From: Bog-257 sp963769235
Lineage (GTDB): Bacteria > Acidobacteriota > Terriglobia > Terriglobales > Acidobacteriaceae
Length of the DNA stretch: 64,000 bases
Direction: 5' to 3'
Assembly (NCBI GenBank): GCA_963769235.1
Contig: CAVYKW010000001.1
Coordinates: 310,001-374,000, forward strand
Position numbers and translations under genes: made by a program. The notes beneath the pieces were generated by a model. It was not told the DNA's origin. It made no database searches and saw nothing but the letters and a program-made list of their open reading frames with translations. This document shows, piece after piece, positions 25,514 through 34,051 of the stretch (position 1 is the stretch's first letter; every line of letters starts with the position of its first letter).

Positions 25514-25882
25514 TCACCGGATGTGCGGCAGGTCGCGGCTCAAGTCGCGTTCCAGCTTGCGCTCGTAGCGCAGGCGCAGCGGCCGCCAGTACGTAATGAT
25601 GCCGAAGGCGGCGATGGCCGCCAGCAGCAGTCCGCTGCTCACTCCCAGAAAGATGAGCGAAGCCTTGGTCGCGGCGATCCGCGTGATCACGTCGGCATTG
25701 CGCGGCGTCAGCACCAGCGCGAAGGCCAGCGTCAGCATGCCTACGCCCGCCAGCAGGTTGGTGATGTTCTTCGCCCACTTGCCGGTGGCATGGTACTGCG
25801 CGAAGAAGGTGAAGCCGGAAAAGACCAGTCCGCCGATCAGCAGGAAGTTCGCGACGATGGCAATGGATTCGCGCGCGTTCAT
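25514..25882 (-). CDS. Hypothetical small membrane protein
   Basis: 122 aa with three hydrophobic segments (IVANFLLIGGLVFSGF, LLAGVGMLTLAFALVL, LIFLGVSSGLLLAAIAAFGII) and a basic C-terminal end (LRLRYERKLERDLSRD). Looks like an inner-membrane protein; no family recognised. GGAG sits 13 bases upstream of ATG 25882. Stands alone. Confidence 0.6.
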   Translation of the reverse strand: MNARESIAIVANFLLIGGLVFSGFTFFAQYHATGKWAKNITNLLAGVGMLTLAFALVLTPRNADVITRIAATKASLIFLGVSSGLLLAAIAAFGIITYWRPLRLRYERKLERDLSRDLPHIR

Positions 25883-25993
25883 AATCTAAATGTGACTCCT
25901 AATGGCGGCGGCAGGTTGCCGAGAGGCCGCTCTTCGCTTGCAAGCGATCCGCTTCAGCTTATACCTCAAACCTTTGCAAGGATCGAAATTCTG

Positions 25994-26106
25994 GGGAACC
26001 CCGATTAAATCTTGCGATTCTGATAAGGGGCTGAAGCCCCGCTGTTTACAGCGGCTTGGACGCGGCGCTAAAGCGCCGCTCTACCGGCTCCGTACTTGTG
26101 CAGACC
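25994..26106. repeat. Composite hairpin element, copy 2
   Basis: Diverged direct copy of 20170-20278: GGGGCTGAAGCCCC then GCGGCGCTAAAGCGCCGC and CTCTACCGGCTCC, closing in CTTGTGCAG. It abuts the end of the truncated VWA gene. Confidence 0.55.
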
Positions 26107-26110
26107 CTCA

Positions 26111-26719
26111 TTAGAACTTGAAGTCGATGCCCATGTTCCGCGCCATTTCCTTAGTGGCGTCGCGGAACTGGCCCCGGTCGCTGATGAAGCTGGAATGTCC
26201 GCCGGTGCTGGAGGACAGCGCTTGCAAGCGGTAGCGGCCATCGTCGGCGCTCACGTGAAAGCCGATGCAATCGATGCGCACGCCAGCTGCGTTAATCTCC
26301 GCCGACGTCCGCAGCGGAGAAGCGTGGCTATCGATGTTGCGCCCGTCGGAAATCACCAGCAACACGCGATTCGGATACTTGGCGATGCGCGCCAGGTGGC
26401 AGGCAGCAAACGCAATCGCGTCATCGAGCACCGCGCCTTTCTGAGGCTTGATGCCCTCCATCGCCGGCTCAAGTTGATGGGGATCGCTGGTCAGGTCCTG
26501 TTCGAAGACCAGATTCTTGTCGTAGGTCAAGATGAACGCTTCATCGTCATCGCTCATGTGACGCAGCATTGAACCGTGGCTGCGGAGAACAGTCCAGGCA
26601 GCACGAACGCCGCGACTTGATGCGTTACTGCCTTCTATCGCCGGCGAGGTCTTCGCTTGCCAAGCAAATAAGGAACCGCGACCGCGTGATAGGCCAGTAT
26701 TGAACTGCGCATACTTCAC
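26111..26719 (-). pseudogene. 5'-truncated VWA-domain gene (acidobacterial VWFA-like)
   Basis: The open frame gives about 150 residues of a von Willebrand factor A domain: DDEAFILTYDKNLVFEQDLTSDPHQLEPAM, GAVLDDAIAFAACHLA, RVLLVISDGRNID, then GVRIDCIGFHV and GGHSSFISDRGQFRDATKE. What is missing is the first strand with the metal-binding DxSxS (MIDAS) and the signal peptide; the sequence before RGVRAA (residue ~35) does not resemble the family. Acidobacterial VWFA proteins (TIGR03436 type) are normally about 300 aa and exported. It ends in a repeat-rich gap, so loss by recombination is plausible. Confidence 0.55.
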
Positions 26720-27119
26720 CTGTTTTTTCGCTGAAATGGCTGCTTAATTTGGATGGCCGGGTGTAGGGAGGGGTCCCCCAAACGGGGTGAAATTCGGCTA
26801 CTCGGGCGAGAGTGTCAGAAGGGTGGAATGACGGCAGGCGTGCCGTCGCTAAAGCGACTCTCAATTTCTTTGGCTATGCTACCGCGGGCTTACGCCCACG
26901 GCTAAAACAAATTGCGCCCTGCGGGCTTGAAGGTTGCGTCTTGGGGCTTGAAGATTGCGCCCTGCGGGCTTGAGGGTTGCGTCTTGGGGCTTGAAGGTTG
27001 CGCCCTGCGGGCTTGAAGGTTGCGCCCTGCGGGCTTGAGGGTTGCGCCCTTCGGGCTTGAAGGTTGCGTCCTCTTTGTATGTGCTCATATTTGTATGTGC
27101 TCATACGAAGGTGGCCCCT
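26720..27119. repeat. Tandem repeat tract of 21/22-bp units
   Basis: Seven units and a partial eighth at 26912-27072, each close to TTGCGCCCTGCGGGCTTGAA plus GG, alternating with a TTGCGTCTTGGGGCTTGAAG form; then a perfect 16-bp duplication (TTTGTATGTGCTCATA at 27074-27089 and 27090-27105). Open frames pass through, but unit lengths of 21 and 22 shift frame, so it is not coding. The rest of the gap (26720-26911) holds only hairpins such as GCGGGCTTACGCCC. Confidence 0.75.
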
Positions 27120-28505
27120 TCACTTCTTCGTCTTCAACGTCGATGCCAGCTCGATTGCCGGGGAGCCGTCGAAGACGATGCCGCTGGTCGGAATTGCGTT
27201 CAGCGCCTTCGAGGTGGGCGCGATCAGCGACCACACCAGCAGCATCTTGTCGTGGCGGGTGAGGAAGATGGATTGCGACATGCGTTCCGCCAGGTCCTGA
27301 CTGCGCTGCTGCGCCGGCGCCAACGTTCCATGAAAGATCATGAATACGTGGTTGGCGATCGAGACCAGTTGATCGGTATCGATCTGACCGAACTCTGCCA
27401 TCTCTTCCAGGTCGGCGCCCACCTCATCGGCCACGGGCTTGTCGCTAACCGAAGTTGCGGTTCGCATGGAGAGGCAGTTCGGATCAAGGGCGCGCAGCAC
27501 GATCATCGAACCGCTGGCATCTTTGTCCGGCGACTGCGGAGCGATGCGCAAGAGCGTCTTCGAGCAGGCATGCAGGAAGTCGTATTCGCGCAGCGCATTC
27601 GCGTCCTCAGGAGGATCGGCGCTCTTGTCTTCCGGCAACGCGGTCCAGCCCTTGGGTAGTTCGTACTGAAGCTGCAAGCCGGGATTGTGGTAGACGCCAT
27701 CCCGCACCTGCCCGGTTGGGATGTCTTTGCCGGGCTGGGTTCGAATGGCTTCGTTGACGCGGAACGTGGGCACGGTGGGACCTTCGTACGGTTCGCCTTC
27801 CAGCTTGACCGGCTTCCCGTCGCGGGTCATCAGGGTGCCGTCATCCTGCGGACAATAAAAACTGGCTTCCGCCATTGCAGCTTTGGCCTTGCGCAGGAAC
27901 GCCTGATCGTTCGTGGCGATCACCACCTTCACTGCGTAGTTGTTGACCCGCGTCCAGTACTGCGCAGCGTAATCGGCTCCCTTATGCCGCACCGAATAAT
28001 AGAACCGCCCCGAGCGCAACATGTAGTCTGGAATAACGAAGGCCGAGGGGCCAGCTACGCCCATATTGCCGCGCGCCCAGTTTTTCAGCTCCGCCTCCTG
28101 CTGCTCCGGGGTGTTGAGCGCGAAGCCAGGACGCGGATCGATGGCGGTCACCATGATGTAGCCGCGGCGAGTGTTCTGTTCGTATTGCAGAGCCAGCAGG
28201 GCATGCTCTTTTTCCGGCATGACCGGCATCATGATCTGATGGCCTTGCACACTGAGCGGCAGATCGAAGGCAAACCCAAAAAACTGGCTGGTGTAGCGGT
28301 TGTTGGAAAGGAAGCCCGCTTCCGGAAGCATGGGCTCTTCCTCCTCCGGCTTGTCGGGCACAACTTTAGGCAAAGCGTAAGGGTCGTCCTGCGATGAAGG
28401 ACATTGCGCCCGCAAGGCGACACCGAAGCAGAGAAGAAAAAGCACGAACGCAAGCACACGCGTTTGAGCAAGGGAACGAGGCATGGCTGCGGCAAGGCTG
28501 GACAT
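27120..28505 (-). CDS. Hypothetical exported protein
   Basis: 461 aa from ATG 28505, which has GGAGGG 8 bases upstream; the frame continues to 28595 without a better start. Signal peptide SLAQTRVLAFVLFLLCFGVALRA, then a Glu-rich stretch (PDKPEEEEPMLPEAGFLSNNRY) and a mixed alpha/beta body with repeats of a motif like LPLSVQGHQIMMPVMPEKEHALLAL and YELPKGWTALPEDK. Two similar halves (each: exposed strand, 'YDLP', then a Leu-rich ..LRR/ALL segment) are suggested by eye. No family recognised. Monocistronic. Confidence 0.65.
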   Translation of the reverse strand: MSSLAAAMPRSLAQTRVLAFVLFLLCFGVALRAQCPSSQDDPYALPKVVPDKPEEEEPMLPEAGFLSNNRYTSQFFGFAFDLPLSVQGHQIMMPVMPEKEHALLALQYEQNTRRGYIMVTAIDPRPGFALNTPEQQEAELKNWARGNMGVAGPSAFVIPDYMLRSGRFYYSVRHKGADYAAQYWTRVNNYAVKVVIATNDQAFLRKAKAAMAEASFYCPQDDGTLMTRDGKPVKLEGEPYEGPTVPTFRVNEAIRTQPGKDIPTGQVRDGVYHNPGLQLQYELPKGWTALPEDKSADPPEDANALREYDFLHACSKTLLRIAPQSPDKDASGSMIVLRALDPNCLSMRTATSVSDKPVADEVGADLEEMAEFGQIDTDQLVSIANHVFMIFHGTLAPAQQRSQDLAERMSQSIFLTRHDKMLLVWSLIAPTSKALNAIPTSGIVFDGSPAIELASTLKTKK

Positions 28506-28630
28506 CTGGGCGGCCCTCCGTCCGCAACATTCGCTGCCATCGGGAGGCGGTGGCGCCATCATGCCAGCATCCGCCACGCCTACGCAAGTAGCCACTCAGA
28601 GTTGTAACAAAAGTGTTCGGTGTCCCAGGA

Positions 28631-29041
28631 CTAGCGCGTGCAACTGGGGCTCAACATCTTCAGGCTGACCACGCGCAGGTCATGTACCTTGTTACCAGCG
28701 GCCTCGCTCTTTTCGTTGTCTCCCATCCTGGCTTCCTGCTGTGCGGTTGCCGAGATGGGTTTCCCAGCGATCTGGACCGAGTGGTTAACCTGCTCTGCGA
28801 GATTCACGTTGCCGGGTGTCAACTCCCAGGTGTTGCCGTTCTGGTCGGTGATGAAGTAGCCGCCAGCTTCGTGGCCTTTCTTCAGGCATCCGGTCACCGA
28901 AATTTGCAGCGGCGTGGTTACCGTTCCGGGAGGATTTATGACGGTCTGGCCGTTGGGTTGGGCCACGGTCTGCGCCATGGCGAACGAACCCGTGAGCAGA
29001 AGGACAGCCAGGCAGAATTGCAGCAGGCGAATCAGTCTCAT
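28631..29041 (-). CDS. Hypothetical small exported protein
   Basis: 136 aa from ATG 29041, firm because AAGGAG lies 7 bases upstream. Signal peptide (MRLIRLLQFCLAVLLLTGSFAMAQ), then a short beta-rich domain: ISVTGCLKKGHEAGGYFITDQNGNTWELTPGNVNLAEQVNHSVQIAGKP. The motif VxGCL..G..YxLTD..G..(W/Y)xL.G.. is shared by many acidobacterial small exported proteins. Function unknown. Confidence 0.7.
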   Translation of the reverse strand: MRLIRLLQFCLAVLLLTGSFAMAQTVAQPNGQTVINPPGTVTTPLQISVTGCLKKGHEAGGYFITDQNGNTWELTPGNVNLAEQVNHSVQIAGKPISATAQQEARMGDNEKSEAAGNKVHDLRVVSLKMLSPSCTR

Positions 29042-29532
29042 AGATAGGCTCCTTGATCGAGCAATGTCGCGGCAGAGAAGACAGACAAGGCTGTTACAAG
29101 AATACGCCGGTCGGCGGCGGCGTGGTACTCGGCGTGGCTCCGAGCGTCCGCGCGGCGGATCCGAGCCGCCAGAGACTAACAATTCGGATAGTCCGGCTGT
29201 ACCGTTTGGATAGATGCAGGCCCACTGGCGAAGCTCAGCTCTGTTGTGACCAAAATGTCAACTCCTTCATTCCAATGGCGATATTCAGCCTCAAGGCCTT
29301 CGCCTGAGATGTCGAAAGCGACGGGAAACTCTGGCCCTTGGGGTGCAATTACAAAAGACAAATACAAAGCCACTTGGTAGCGCTGGCAAGTCGTTACCGT
29401 GGAATTCTCTTCTCAGCGCGGCAGGTTCCAGCAACGTGGGAACCGGCGCTGAGAAGAACTGTGACCCCGCGACTCTGCCAATCCAAGAAAAGCTTCTTTC
29501 CTTCTGAATACAAACACAGGGCGGCGACAGCT
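29042..29532. other. Gene-poor stretch before the diguanylate cyclase
   Basis: Only short overlapping ORFs without ribosome binding sites (for example 29176-29373 on the minus strand). No gene called. Confidence 0.4.
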
Positions 29533-30798
29533 TTATTTGCCTGCCGAGGACTCCAGCGAGCGGCTGTGCTTTTTGGCCGCGTACATGGCTTTGTCAGCTG
29601 CGGCGCAAAGCTCCACCGGATCGGAAGCCTCATCCGGATACAGCGCAAAGCCGATGCTGACCCCGGTCCGGATCAAGTGTCCTTCAATCTTGAAGGGCAG
29701 GATGAGCGCCGATTGCAGGGCCATCACCAGCGTCTGCGCGCCCTCCTGGGTGGTGATTTCGCTGACGATAGTGAATTCATCGCCCCCGCTGCGGGCCAAG
29801 GTATCGGATGCTCGCATGCGACTGGCAAGCCGGATGACCACTTGCTGTAGGGCGGCGTCGCCGAGGCGATGTCCGTAGGTGTCGTTCACTTCCTTGAAAT
29901 CATCGAGATCGAGCAGCAGGACGGCGACCTTATGTCCGGCTCGATCGGCGTGGGCTAAAGACTGCACCAGCCTGTCTTGCAGCAACCGGCGGTTCGGCAA
30001 GCCGGTGAGCGCGTCGTGATAGGCAAGGTGCTCGCTATGGCGAATCTGGTCTTCCAGCAAGGTAACGATCATGCCTACAGCGACCAGGTATTTCGGAATG
30101 TTCCAAACCTCCGCCTCGACGTGAGCCGAGGGAAGGTAAAGCTTGATCAGTAGGCCGGCGGGAAAAGTGATGCCCCAGGTGGCGAAGCCGAATACAGCGG
30201 TCAGGACGCCGGCAGACGGCCGTCGGAATCGATACCAGTACAGGGCAGCTGTAAACAGGCAGAGGGCTGCCAGGATAATGTGGACTCCGTACTCATCCTT
30301 ATCGCTGGCAATCCCCCAGACGAGGACTGCGGTGAGCGTGATCGACCCCAGCCCCATGCAGACGACGTACCGTGAAAGGACGCCGTACCATTGCCACAGC
30401 AGCAGCAGAACCACCGCCAAGGCCCCCAGGACCACCGCATAGTAGAAGCCATGGGAGTACACGTCCCAAATCATCGCGTTGGTGTAGAGCAGAGCGGGAG
30501 CTGCCAGCACGAACGCGAGAAGCAACTGGCGCTGCCGGGTATCAGCCTTGGGAGCTACCGATATCAGGAAGGAGATGCTCGACATCTCGAGGGCGCCGAG
30601 AGAGACCGCCAACTCCAGGTTGGCCCAGTGCCCTTCGGCATGCACGAACTGCACCAGCGATCGCACCAGAATGAATGCCCAACCCAGCATCCACAGCTGC
30701 ACCCGATCCTGCCGGTAGCGTCGCGAAATTGTCGCGAAGACCCCGACCAGGATCGCGAGCGCGATCAGTGCGGGCAAGGCATTGAAGTTTACGTGCAT
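29533..30798 (-). CDS. Membrane-anchored diguanylate cyclase (GGDEF)
   Basis: 421 aa. About 7-8 hydrophobic segments in residues 1-240 form a membrane sensor region, then the GGDEF domain: DALTGLPNRRLLQDRL, the inhibitory I-site RASD five residues before SGGDEF, and the closing LYPDEASDPVELCAAADKAMYAAK. Both the catalytic motif and the product-inhibition site are intact, so it should make c-di-GMP and be feedback-controlled. ATG 30798; no strong Shine-Dalgarno seen. Confidence 0.88.
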   Translation of the reverse strand: MHVNFNALPALIALAILVGVFATISRRYRQDRVQLWMLGWAFILVRSLVQFVHAEGHWANLELAVSLGALEMSSISFLISVAPKADTRQRQLLLAFVLAAPALLYTNAMIWDVYSHGFYYAVVLGALAVVLLLLWQWYGVLSRYVVCMGLGSITLTAVLVWGIASDKDEYGVHIILAALCLFTAALYWYRFRRPSAGVLTAVFGFATWGITFPAGLLIKLYLPSAHVEAEVWNIPKYLVAVGMIVTLLEDQIRHSEHLAYHDALTGLPNRRLLQDRLVQSLAHADRAGHKVAVLLLDLDDFKEVNDTYGHRLGDAALQQVVIRLASRMRASDTLARSGGDEFTIVSEITTQEGAQTLVMALQSALILPFKIEGHLIRTGVSIGFALYPDEASDPVELCAAADKAMYAAKKHSRSLESSAGK

Positions 30799-31528
30799 GG
30801 AAAGGTCACTCGATCGACCCCGGTTGTGCTACTCGTGCAACGATATGCGATCAGCGTAACGGACTATGCCTTTACATCGCAATCATAACTTCCCCCGGCA
30901 AAGACGTGTCTCGCTTTCGCGTAGCAGGATTCCGGCAACGAAATGATGGAGTTGTCATGGGTTGTAATTTCCGCGCCTGATACGGCGGCTTACTTGGGGT
31001 TTGAAATCGGACGCGAGTGAGACGTTCGCGTGCCCTCCGCAACGGGTGAGGCAAAGACTGGAGACAACGCGTTGTGCACCGGCTGTAACGACATGCTGAA
31101 CGCATTGCAGAATCGTGAGCGAACGATTTGTGTAGGCACTTCGCATGCGGAATTACTATCGGCCATCGTTTGATTAACCGACTAATCACACGCCAAGTAT
31201 TTACAAATCGAGGAAATAGCGGCACAATTCTGTCTGCAGTTAGGCAGTTCTGGGGGAGGGCTGCCTTCCGAGCGCTCTGCGGGCAACCGTAGAGCGCTCT
31301 CGAATTTTAGGGCTGCATTTTTCTCCCGCTCCAGACGCGTCAGCCTTGGCACGCAGACCTCTGGATCCCACAGGGCCTGGCTTTGCGCCTGTCGCTCCGC
31401 CCCTGGCCCCCCGTCTGTCTGCGTCCGACGGCACTCTGCTGCATCTAATCTCATGTCGGGATGGTACGATTAAGGAAAGGCCCGCCAAAGCTGGCCGTAT
31501 CGCGCCATAGGGCCCCGCAGGAGGAAGA
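30799..31528. other. Long gap upstream of trxA
   Basis: No gene seen in 730 bases. Short frames on both strands overlap and lack ribosome binding sites. trxA expression must start here: AGGAGG lies 8 bases before ATG 31529, and the sequence AGCCATAGGGCCCCGC... upstream shows no clear -35/-10. Confidence 0.4.
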
Positions 31529-31858
31529 ATGGCAAGTAATTCGATTGTGGAAGTGACGGACGCGAATTTCGACCAGCTGGTGCTGAAGTCGGACCAGCCC
31601 GTCATGGTGGATTTTTGGGCGACCTGGTGTGGCCCGTGTCGCGCCCTCGCGCCGGTCGTGGATGAAGTAGCCCAGAGCTACAACGGCCGGGTGAAAATCG
31701 GCAAGATGGATGTGGACAAGAATGCAGCCACACCGCAGCGTTACGGCGTTCGCGGTATCCCCACGCTGCTGGTTTTCAAAGATGGACAAGTGAAAGAGCA
31801 GATCGTGGGCTACGTCTCGCGTGAAGTCATCGAGAAAGCGCTCGACAAGAATCTTTAA
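31529..31858 (+). CDS. trxA: Thioredoxin
   Basis: 109 aa, standard TrxA: FWATWCGPCRALAPVVDE with the redox pair Cys34 and Cys37, then the cis-proline IPTLLVFKDG. Reduces disulfides of cytosolic proteins using thioredoxin reductase. AGGAGG upstream and an intrinsic terminator downstream (31876-31903), so monocistronic. Confidence 0.96.
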   Translation: MASNSIVEVTDANFDQLVLKSDQPVMVDFWATWCGPCRALAPVVDEVAQSYNGRVKIGKMDVDKNAATPQRYGVRGIPTLLVFKDGQVKEQIVGYVSREVIEKALDKNL

Positions 31859-31875
31859 GTAGCGGCATGTTACGA

Positions 31876-31903
31876 GGGCGCGGCTAAGACCGCGCCCTTC
31901 TTG
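31876..31903 (+). terminator. Terminator of trxA
   Basis: GGGCGCGG-CTAAGA-CCGCGCCC stem followed by TTCTTGT. Confidence 0.8.
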
Positions 31904-32061
31904 TCTGTCTGAATCGCGTATCGAAAGATTCGGCCGGTAGGCGGAGCATCGCTTGCTTGCTAACGCCAGACTGGGCCGGCTTTTCACGGCCAGCCCAATC
32001 TGAGCGATCTCGCGGCTTCCCCCCGCCGCTCGATATGGCAGGTAAATCTAAGTCAGTATCG

Positions 32062-32562
32062 TTACTGATTTGGGTTTACACCGGCACGGTCGCCAGCGGG
32101 TGCTGCGTTCGGAACGGTTACGTGATCCATCGTGGTGTTGGCGTTCGGCTGTACGGTGCGAGCCGCATCGGTCGTGTTAGCACTCGGCGCAACGTTGGCG
32201 GTGTTGCCGTCGGCTGCGGTGGGGGCTACAGCACCACTCGAGTTGCCAGTCGCTGCGTTAGGGTCGACGCTCTTGGTCGGGCTGGTAGTTGCTGCGCTCG
32301 GCTTAACGGCGGTCGTACTCGATCCAACGCTCTTGGCCGAAGTGCCACTCGCTACTGCGCTCGGCGAAATGCCGTTATGCCCTGTAGCGGCAGTTGGACT
32401 CATCCCGACGTTGGCGCCCATTCCTACGTTTGAGCCCATCGGTCCGGCATTAATTGCGTGACCCCTCCCAGGCAGAGCTCCTGGCTCCACTGCCCGGCGT
32501 TGTGCAAAGCCTGCTGTGGTTAGAAACCCCAGCAATATCCCACAAACTAGTAGCTTCTTCAT
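32062..32562 (-). CDS. Low-complexity exported protein
   Basis: 166 aa: signal peptide MKKLLVCGILLGFLTTAGFAQ, then Ala/Thr/Ser/Asn/Gly-rich sequence with repeated words (SPTAATG, VKPSAAT, ANVAPSANTTDAART). No fold or motif recognised. The start is firm: GGAGG lies 8 bases before ATG 32562. Possibly a surface or wall-associated linker protein; function unknown. Confidence 0.6.
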   Translation of the reverse strand: MKKLLVCGILLGFLTTAGFAQRRAVEPGALPGRGHAINAGPMGSNVGMGANVGMSPTAATGHNGISPSAVASGTSAKSVGSSTTAVKPSAATTSPTKSVDPNAATGNSSGAVAPTAADGNTANVAPSANTTDAARTVQPNANTTMDHVTVPNAAPAGDRAGVNPNQ

Positions 32563-33155
32563 ACGATAATCCTCCGCTAATCGCTGCTGTCATGAGGACT
32601 TGTGGCCAGCCAAGTCGTTGAACTCCGTGCGCCCTCACTGCTTGCGCACACGCCATGTATCAGTGCAACGAGCGTGCCACCGAGGCTGGCCTTAGAACTA
32701 AAAGGGTTAAGGTGTTTGGGATCTTGGCGCGAGGGAAACTTTTACGTGCGCGGGAAAACATTGCCACAGTGTGGGAGTACGCGGCCTACTTGAGGTGGAA
32801 ACAGGATTCTCACAGTGTGCATGGCCGCGCCCCGAGTGGGCATTTTCAGCAGCGAATGTCACGAATCGACAAATTGGCGCTAACTTGTCGAAAGGAAATG
32901 TGTTTGTCGGTCTGCGTGACAGTTGATCGGATCAGTATGACGCGGAAAACAGTGGCGGCGCAATCAGAGCTGCTGCCGCGGGATCACGGGTTTATTAGAA
33001 GACAGGCGCCCAGGAAGGACAAGCGCTGCGCTGAAGACGACGCTAGTAATGCGTGCGATGAAAGGGAAAAACTCACGCGACGTTACGGCGCTTTAATCCG
33101 GGGTTTTCGCCTTTGAGCTATCCACCATTCACGATCCACTATCCACTTGTGCCGT
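32563..33155. other. Gap between the low-complexity gene and lexA
   Basis: No gene recognised. A 153-codon open frame at 32655-33116 (plus) has no ribosome binding site and no domain, so I do not call it. No terminator visible for lexA. Confidence 0.4.
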
Positions 33156-33791
33156 TCAGTACTTCCGCAGCACGCCGATCACTCGGCCTTGCACCTGCAC
33201 CGAAGCTGCGGGAACCATGATGGGCTGCATAGTGGCGTTCGATGGCTGCAAGCGAACTGTCTCGCCTTCGCTGTAGATGCGCTTGAGGGTGGCGTCGCTA
33301 CCGTTCACCAGCGCCACCACAATTTCGCCGTCGCGCGCGGCGTTCGTCTTCTCCACCAGGACGTAATCGCCGTCAACGATGTGTTCATCCTGCATGCTTT
33401 CGCCGGTGACTTGCAGCACGTAGACTTCTTTCGAGCGCGTAAAGTCGGCTAGCGAGATGGATTCCGGATTCTCCATCGCCTCCAGCGGCCGGCCGGCCGC
33501 GATGCGTCCCAGCAGCGGCAAGCTCATGCCGTTACTGGCTGCCGCAGCGGCCACAGCGAGCGACTGCTTCATCGCTCCGCGCGGCTTCAGCAGGTCGATG
33601 GAGCGGCTGCGATTGTAGTCGCGCTTCAGCAGTCCCTTCTCTTCCAGATTGGTGATGTGCTTGTGCACGGTCGCCAGCGAACTGAGGCCGAGGCCTTCGG
33701 CAATTTCTTCGAACGACGGCGAATAGCCGTTGCGGTCCACGAACGAGGAGATGAAGTCGTATACCTGTTTTTGACGGCGAGTGAGAGCCAT
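33156..33791 (-). CDS. lexA: LexA repressor
   Basis: 211 aa from ATG 33791 (an upstream in-frame start at 33845 is rejected: no conserved residues). N-terminal winged-helix DNA-binding domain (QKQVYDFISSFVDRNGYSPS), then the S24 peptidase domain with the self-cleavage site Ala99-Gly100 (RIAAGRP), catalytic Ser132 (GESMQ) and Lys170 (DATLKRIY). LexA represses SOS genes until RecA filaments trigger autocleavage. Divergent from ruvB across 260 bases, a typical SOS grouping. Confidence 0.95.
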   Translation of the reverse strand: MALTRRQKQVYDFISSFVDRNGYSPSFEEIAEGLGLSSLATVHKHITNLEEKGLLKRDYNRSRSIDLLKPRGAMKQSLAVAAAAASNGMSLPLLGRIAAGRPLEAMENPESISLADFTRSKEVYVLQVTGESMQDEHIVDGDYVLVEKTNAARDGEIVVALVNGSDATLKRIYSEGETVRLQPSNATMQPIMVPAASVQVQGRVIGVLRKY

Positions 33792-33816
33792 AGGGGGAGC
33801 GCAGACCTCCGCGTAT

Positions 33817-33845
33817 ATTGTTAGCGAATAAAAAGCGAATGTCAA
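33817..33845 (-). promoter_or_regulatory. Putative lexA promoter with direct repeat
   Basis: Minus strand: TTGACA (33845-33840), 17 bases, AACAAT (33822-33817). The spacer holds a direct repeat ATTCGCT-TTTT-ATTCGCT (33840-33823), placed where LexA would autoregulate. The same TTCGCT word is also common in intergenic minisatellites of this region, so the operator call is tentative. Confidence 0.4.
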
Positions 33846-33894
33846 CGAGAAGTATGAAAGTTGAGGGCTGGCTGTTTGCGTTCGTGGTTCGCGG

Positions 33895-33985
33895 TGCCGC
33901 CGGCTGAAAGCCGGCTCATCGCAAGGATAGAACGGTTTCGGCGCAGCTGAAGCTGCGCCCCTTCAAAGCGAAACCGAACGAACTC
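33895..33985. repeat. REP-like hairpins between lexA and ruvB
   Basis: GCCGGCTGAAAGCCGGC and GGCGCAGCTGAAGCTGCGCC lie about 40 bases apart in the divergent intergenic region. Confidence 0.5.
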
Positions 33986-34051
33986 TGACACGCAGACTGC
34001 CGGTTCGCGTTCGCCAGACTTGAAAAGCCATCGTGAATCGCCGGCTCTTAC

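Noticed and set aside
26912..27072. Array considered as CRISPR
   Set aside because: Units are contiguous 21/22-bp repeats with no unique spacers and no cas genes in the window.
26874..27104. Repeat-built reading frames through the tandem array
   Set aside because: Unit lengths of 21 and 22 shift the frame; the peptides are repeat artefacts.
32655..33116. 153-codon ORF before lexA
   Set aside because: No ribosome binding site, no recognisable domain, and atypical composition.
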